From Opitutaceae bacterium (GTDB lineage Bacteria; Verrucomicrobiota; Verrucomicrobiia; Opitutales; Opitutaceae): a DNA stretch of 64,000 nucleotides. The stretch is from assembly GCA_016711225.1 (NCBI GenBank), contig JADJTK010000016.1:1-64000 (forward strand), read 5' to 3'. Both the position numbers and the translations under genes were made by a program. Below are positions 60,878 to 64,000 of this stretch, in pieces. Position 1 is the first letter of the stretch. Every line of letters starts with the position of its first letter. Below the pieces are notes generated by a model. That model worked only from the letters and a program-made list of their open reading frames with translations. It was not told the DNA's origin and did no database searches.

Positions 60878-60951
60878 GCGGGCATAGTACATCGGTAGTA
60901 TGCGAGCTTCCCAAGCTTGAGAGGTGGGTTCGATTCCCTCTGCCCGCACCA
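60878..60951 (+). tRNA. tRNA-Gly (anticodon CCC)
   Basis: Acceptor stem GCGGGCA pairs with TGCCCGC. D-arm GTAC...GTAT, anticodon stem CGAGC/GCTTG with loop TTCCCAA (CCC at 60910-60912), T-arm with GGTTCGATTCC, and encoded CCA. All stems close. It sits between tandem repeats and the right-hand cassette region. Confidence 0.93.
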
Positions 60952-61328
60952 TGGAGAACCGGGGTGGTTTTGGGAACACCATCCGTTGGGAGATAGCTCC
61001 AGGATTTGGCGTAGCGGCGTTCGTCCTCGGCCGAATCCCGATCGAATCCCTTTGGCGACGAGAAGGCGCAAAGACCCACGAAAACGATCCGGATTGTCGT
61101 GGATCCTCGTGCCTCTTTGTGGCTACCGTTCCGGTCTTCGCCGCAGAGGGATCGATCCGGTCACAGAGGACACGGAGGGGGAGGAGGACACAGAGGGACT
61201 TGTCGTACTCCTACTCTTACTCCTGCTCGCGCTGAGTGTCGGGTTCCGATCGAAACCGCCCGGTACGGCTATGCCCACCGTAGCCTTGGGCGAAGGCGGG
61301 CCGTGCCCGCCATAGCCTTATGCGAAGG
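60952..61328. other. Gene-free stretch with CACAGAGG-type repeats
   Basis: About 380 bases. GGTCACAGAGGACACGGAGG and GACACAGAGGGACTT around 61155-61205 recur in the gap at 63190-63460. No gene or attC-like site is supported. Confidence 0.4.
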
Positions 61329-61392
61329 CGGGACCCGTACCCCGGGTGGTGAGGGGCCCGGCAGCTAACTGCCGCCGGCTACCTGATTCGGC
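61329..61392 (-). repeat. Three-stem repeat, copy 1 (diverged)
   Basis: Read on the minus strand it starts GCCGAATCAGGTAGCCGGCG and ends near CCCGGGGTACGGGTCCCGC. It lies just after the stop of the small cassette gene at 61400. It is the least conserved of three copies and its outer CGATTC arm is missing. Confidence 0.6.
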
Positions 61393-61399
61393 CGGGCTC

Positions 61400-61678
61400 T
61401 CATGTCTTCTTCTCCCACCAACGATCCTTTTGGTCGAGCTCTTGGTCCCGTGGTCCGTGAAACTTCCAATGAACGGCCTCTTCCACGGTGAGGATTCGCA
61501 ACCCGCAATGATTCGCTGAGCAACACCGCGGACCACTACCGTCGACGAGTGAAATGCCCTCGACTCCATCTTCATCATCTTTGCTCCCGGCCAATATGCA
61601 TAAACAGGGATGAAAGGCACAGTCTTCAAAGAGCTCACCGACCTTGATGTCCTTGATGGATTTGACGCGGGTAGGCAT
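61400..61678 (-). CDS. Right array: small cysteine-rich cassette protein
   Basis: A 92-residue protein starting MPTRVKSIKDIKVGELFEDC. It contains six cysteines (CAFHPCLC, GPRCCSANHC), possibly metal-binding, and ends with DQKDRWWEKKT. The LRILTVEEAVHWKF segment looks like a regular helix/strand element. The ATG lies 10 bases after the attC core of the site at 61689-61781. No family recognised with confidence. Confidence 0.65.
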   Translation of the reverse strand: MPTRVKSIKDIKVGELFEDCAFHPCLCILAGSKDDEDGVEGISLVDGSGPRCCSANHCGLRILTVEEAVHWKFHGPRDQELDQKDRWWEKKT

Positions 61679-61688
61679 AGATTCGTTT

Positions 61689-61781
61689 GCCGAGACACTC
61701 CGGGTCAGAGCCACGCCGGACTGAAGAATACTGATTGCAGTGCGGACATTATAGAGGCGTTGGATGTGGGTTTGGTTCGGC
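61689..61781 (-). other. attC-like site in the right array (A)
   Basis: On the minus strand: left arm GCCGAAC, interior CACATCCAACGCCTCTATAA as in left-array site 6, central TCCGCACTGCAATCA, right end GTGTCTCGGC. 93 bp. The preceding frame ends inside it (AEPNPHPTPL). Confidence 0.75.
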
Positions 61782-62156
61782 TCCTTCCGCTCTCCGGGTT
61801 TCTAGATGCTCACGGAGCAGGTCATTGTAGTGCAGGCAGAATGCCCTGGTCTCGGATACCCATTCGACTCCAGCCGGGCTTGAGGGCGGGATGCCGTGGT
61901 CGATGCGCACCAGTCCCCCGATTCCGTGCTGACGCAGTATCTCGCGCGATTCTTCCGTCTCAAAACCGGGATACTCCAGCTTTGCGCTTATGAAATTCGA
62001 AAAGCCCTACAGCCGAAGACGCCCCGCAGCAAGATCGCGGTCAAAAACCTGAGCTGGACTCTCCGCTGGACTCTTCTGCTCGAACGGCGCACGTGCCGAC
62101 TGGCAACCAGTGATCGCCGGCAGCAAGAGACATAGAGCAAGGATCAGCGGCTTCAT
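61749..62156 (-). pseudogene. Right array: lipoprotein cassette gene with in-frame TAG
   Basis: Starts MKPLILALCLLLPAITGC, a clear lipoprotein signal, six bases after the attC core at 62163. After 49 codons it meets TAG (62007-62009), but the same frame continues with sensible protein (FISAKLEYPGFETEESREIL, GVEWVSETRAFCLHYNDLL). It ends inside the next attC with EPNPHPTPL, just as the left-array lipoprotein ends EPTPHPTPL. The full product would be about 135 residues. A point change of a sense codon to TAG is the simplest explanation. Product function unknown. Confidence 0.65.
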
Positions 62157-62162
62157 TCTTTT

Positions 62163-62254
62163 GGCGAACGCTACAAGTGAGACACGGCGGAGAGCGAGCA
62201 GTGATTGGAAGGCGGACACTTCACCGCCGTTGTCTCTGCTGTCTGGTGTGCGCC
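62163..62254 (-). other. attC-like site in the right array (B)
   Basis: On the minus strand: GTGCGCC-complement arm GGCGCAC, inner CGGCGG/CCGCCG, central TCCGCCTTCCAATCACTG, core GTTCGCC. 92 bp. It is nearly identical to left-array site 5, and complete, so it shows what site 5 looked like before the IS inserted. Confidence 0.85.
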
Positions 62255-62427
62255 CGACATGACCGTGAACCAAGAAGTGAAAGTCTTCGATGTGCGAATC
62301 CAAAAACAAGGCATTAGACGAAAGCAACTGCGACGCCGCGAGGTGCCGTGGGAAGGAAGCTGGAGTCAAAACGGCGAGCCCACCATCAGCCGGCGGCGCC
62401 CTGCGCGCCGCGGGCTGATGGAGACTG

Positions 62428-62500
62428 GAATCGCCCGGTACGGACCCGTACGCCGGGTGGTGTGGGGGCCGGCGGCTAACTGCCGCCGGCTACCCGATTC
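62428..62500 (-). repeat. Three-stem repeat, copy 2
   Basis: GAATCG and CGATTC close the outside. Inside are GCCGGCGG/CCGCCGGC (loop CAGTTAG) and CCCGGCGTACGG/CCGTACCGGG, giving a potential three-way junction. The GrpB-like gene reads into it and stops there (PNRVAGGS then TAG). The sequence resembles conserved pieces of group II intron RNA. Confidence 0.7.
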
Positions 62501-62985
62501 GGCGGTGCTATTCTGCGCGCCACAATCGGCCCGAGAATGCGATCCTTTGCTGCCCAATATTCATCTGAACTTCGATCGGCGTACTCTTGCTTTACGCGAT
62601 TGTAGCTTTCCAAGACCTCCGGATGCCCGACGATATAGTCATGAATAAATAGAAAGCTATCAGCAGCAGATTCTTTCACAACGAGCTGAATGCCCAATGG
62701 CAACGCGTAGCCTGTGTCGTTTCCGAAGCTAGCAAAACATGGTTCCCAGTTCTCCGACTGCTTCACGTCAAAATGCTTTCGTAGAACATCAACCGCTGAC
62801 TTGAACTGGGTGCTCTCGACTCGAAGAAGCACATCGAGATCTCCCTTGGTCAAAGCACCCGGAATGACCGTGGATCCAATGTGATAAAACTCTGCGTCCG
62901 GCAGAAGGCGCGCGAGCAGCGCAGATATCTGCTGCAAAACTTTGCCAACGGCAGGCGAGAGCTCTTCTGAAGTCCTGAGGATCAC
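62476..62985 (-). CDS. GrpB-like (UPF0157) nucleotidyltransferase-fold protein
   Basis: A 169-residue protein. Landmarks of the GrpB family are FYHIGSTVIPGALTKGDLDVLL (G-S-T then D-D of the nucleotidyltransferase fold), LFIHDYIVGHPEVLESYN and YWAAKDRI. The last eight residues (PNRVAGGS) are encoded by the three-stem repeat. The GTG start at 62985 begins MILRTSEE; 15 bases upstream lies the end of an IS-derived sequence, so this is probably a cassette whose attC was used as an IS target. Cellular role of GrpB proteins is unsettled. Confidence 0.75.
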   Translation of the reverse strand: MILRTSEELSPAVGKVLQQISALLARLLPDAEFYHIGSTVIPGALTKGDLDVLLRVESTQFKSAVDVLRKHFDVKQSENWEPCFASFGNDTGYALPLGIQLVVKESAADSFLFIHDYIVGHPEVLESYNRVKQEYADRSSDEYWAAKDRILGPIVARRIAPPNRVAGGS

Positions 62986-63000
62986 AATGTTTTTGGGCTA

Positions 63001-63034
63001 GGCACTATAGATGAGCGAAACGACCGCTGACAAA
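63001..63034 (-). mobile_element. Solo end of the IS1111-type element
   Basis: 34 bases match the transposase-start end of the IS at 4118-4151 at 30 positions (GGCACTATAGATG...CGAAACGACCGCTG). Similarity stops where the IS meets its target; beyond it reads TAGCC, which with GT would restore GTTAGCC, a canonical GTTRRRY core. No transposase is left. Confidence 0.7.
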
Positions 63035-63040
63035 CAGAGT

Positions 63041-63571
63041 ATTTGGGCGCAACGAAGGTGGGTGATATCTAAACGCGTTGCGGGCCGGTTCCGGGTGGGG
63101 ACTCGCATCGTTCGCGGCTGAAGTCTCTGATCGAGCTGGTCTTGGAAAGCAAGGACCGACTCGGGGCGGCAAACCGGTGAGGAGGGATGATTTCACCACA
63201 GAGGGCACGGAGGATAGGAAGAGCCCTGTAGGCCACCGCGGCGAGGTGGCTGATCCAGGGGCGGATGCTCGCTACCCGCTCCTCACTACAGGCTACTTCT
63301 GTTTAGCCGCAAGGAACACAGAGAGCGCAGAGACTCACATCGGGGTCTCTTCGAAACCCGAAACGGTCAACGCGAAACCCTAAACTCGAAACCCTGAACC
63401 GACCCGGTCACAGAGGGCACTGAGGCAGAGGAGAGCACAGAGGGACTCGTGGTGACGCAGGCGTCCCTGCCTGCGTATTGCCTTCTTTGTTGGGTTTTCG
63501 CCCGCCGTGTAGGCCACCGCGGTGGGGTGGTCGGCTCTTCGCCCCGCGCGTCGACGGCTGCTGGAGACCGG
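63041..63571. other. Gene-free stretch with dispersed repeats
   Basis: About 530 bases. CACAGAGGGCACGGAGG and CACAGAGGGCACTGAGG occur near 63199 and 63411. (T)AGGCCACCGCGGCGAGGTGGC is at 63229-63249 and a variant at 63511-63531. No coding frame is supported. Confidence 0.45.
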
Positions 63572-63643
63572 AACCGCCGGTACGGACCCGTACGCCGGGT
63601 GGTGTAGGGGCCGGCGGCTAACTACCGCCGGCTACCCGATTCG
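63572..63643 (-). repeat. Three-stem repeat, copy 3
   Basis: Same layout as copy 2 (GCCGGCGGTAGTTAGCCGCCGGC hairpin, then CCCGGCGTACGGGTCCGTACCGG). The outer arm is GAATCG/CGGTTC. The membrane-protein gene at the edge reads into it and stops there, again as PNRVAGGS. Confidence 0.7.
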
Positions 63644-63986
63644 GCGATTCTTCTGGGAACGCGCGGAGCGCAGAAGGCTTAAGGAGCATTCTATATATCA
63701 AAGACGCTAAGACCAAAGCAGAAAGAAAGTATACTGGAGAATGACTATCCTCCCTTCTGAAGGCTCTTAATACTCCGGAAATCGTGAGCCAAATAATAAC
63801 GGATGAATTCGCAGCAAGCGCTAGGGCGCTTTTCCGGTTCGGATTCTTTAGGTGCGCCACCGCTGCGTACAATAATCCCCCCGCCACGACTGTTGGCACG
63901 ACGATCATCTCAATTCCCAGGAGCGACAAATCGCCTTTCTCCGCACCCAAGACAGCAAAAGACATAAGGGCGAAACCGAACAACAC
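63618..63986 (-). CDS. Right array: small membrane protein, 5' end uncertain
   Basis: About 122 residues with four membrane segments (LFGFALMSFAVLGA, IEMIVVPTVVAGGLLYAAV, LALAANSSVIIWLTISGVL, VYFLSALVLASLIYRMLL). The frame is open to the window edge. Possible starts are a TTG at 63986, a GTG just before it, or ATG 63965. A GTTCGC is visible just upstream at the edge and may be part of an attC core. The tail PNRVAGGS is repeat-encoded. Family not recognised. Confidence 0.6.
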   Translation of the reverse strand: MLFGFALMSFAVLGAEKGDLSLLGIEMIVVPTVVAGGLLYAAVAHLKNPNRKSALALAANSSVIIWLTISGVLRAFRREDSHSPVYFLSALVLASLIYRMLLKPSALRAFPEESPNRVAGGS

Positions 63987-64000
63987 CAGCGAACCTAAGG

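Overview
The window looks like a chromosomal segment of a GC-rich Verrucomicrobiota bacterium, most likely Opitutaceae. This is judged from gene content: a DUF1800/DUF1501 pair, huge NHL/Ig-like exported proteins with the C-terminal region typical of that group, many Sec/lipoprotein signals, and small-gene cassettes whose proteins end in translated recombination-site sequence. No ribosomal or phylogenetic marker is present to prove it.

Left end (1-6.2 kb): an integron-type cassette array. Short ORFs, mostly lipoproteins and small membrane proteins of unknown function, are all on the + strand. Each starts a few bases after a GTTCGCC-like core and runs into an imperfect ~90-bp inverted-repeat site (attC-like). 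Eight such sites are visible. One is split at its crossover point by an IS110-family (IS1111-type) element of about 1.69 kb, whose non-coding end may encode a bridge RNA. No integrase gene lies in the window.

6.4-20.8 kb: envelope and signalling genes. A minus-strand run encodes an LpoB-like protein, a YcfL/DUF1425 lipoprotein, a COG3014-like lipoprotein, a CsgG-like protein and a PEGA-domain protein. After a + strand membrane protein comes a phospho-signalling module: Ser/Thr kinase with an FGE/SUMF1 domain, PP2C phosphatase, and a double-FHA ABC transporter. Next are an exported protein and a GYF_2/DUF4282 membrane protein.

20.9-30.4 kb: a GH74-like xyloglucanase with an Ig-like domain, a MBOAT plus AlgJ/AlgX-like O-acetylation pair, a cytidylate-kinase-like protein and a coiled-coil membrane protein.

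30.5-49.8 kb: the most distinctive region, a tandem triplication of a two-gene module. Each unit has an exported ~607-aa protein of unrecognised family (possibly a distant GH-A/GH42-like hydrolase) followed 13-16 bp later by a ~1450-aa NHL-repeat/Ig-like exported protein. Unit 2 is intact. Unit 1's NHL gene has lost its signal peptide to inserted palindromes and a frameshift. Unit 3's NHL gene carries an in-frame TGA.

50-60.5 kb: an S26-like signal peptidase, a TolC-type channel, an Rsm22-like and a second methyltransferase, and a DUF1800-DUF1501-small membrane protein operon.

Right end (60.5-64 kb): tandem 45-bp repeats, tRNA-Gly(CCC), and a second, minus-oriented cassette region with the same attC family, a solo end of the same IS family, three copies of a three-stem repeat at gene 3' ends, a GrpB-like cassette and an edge-truncated membrane protein.
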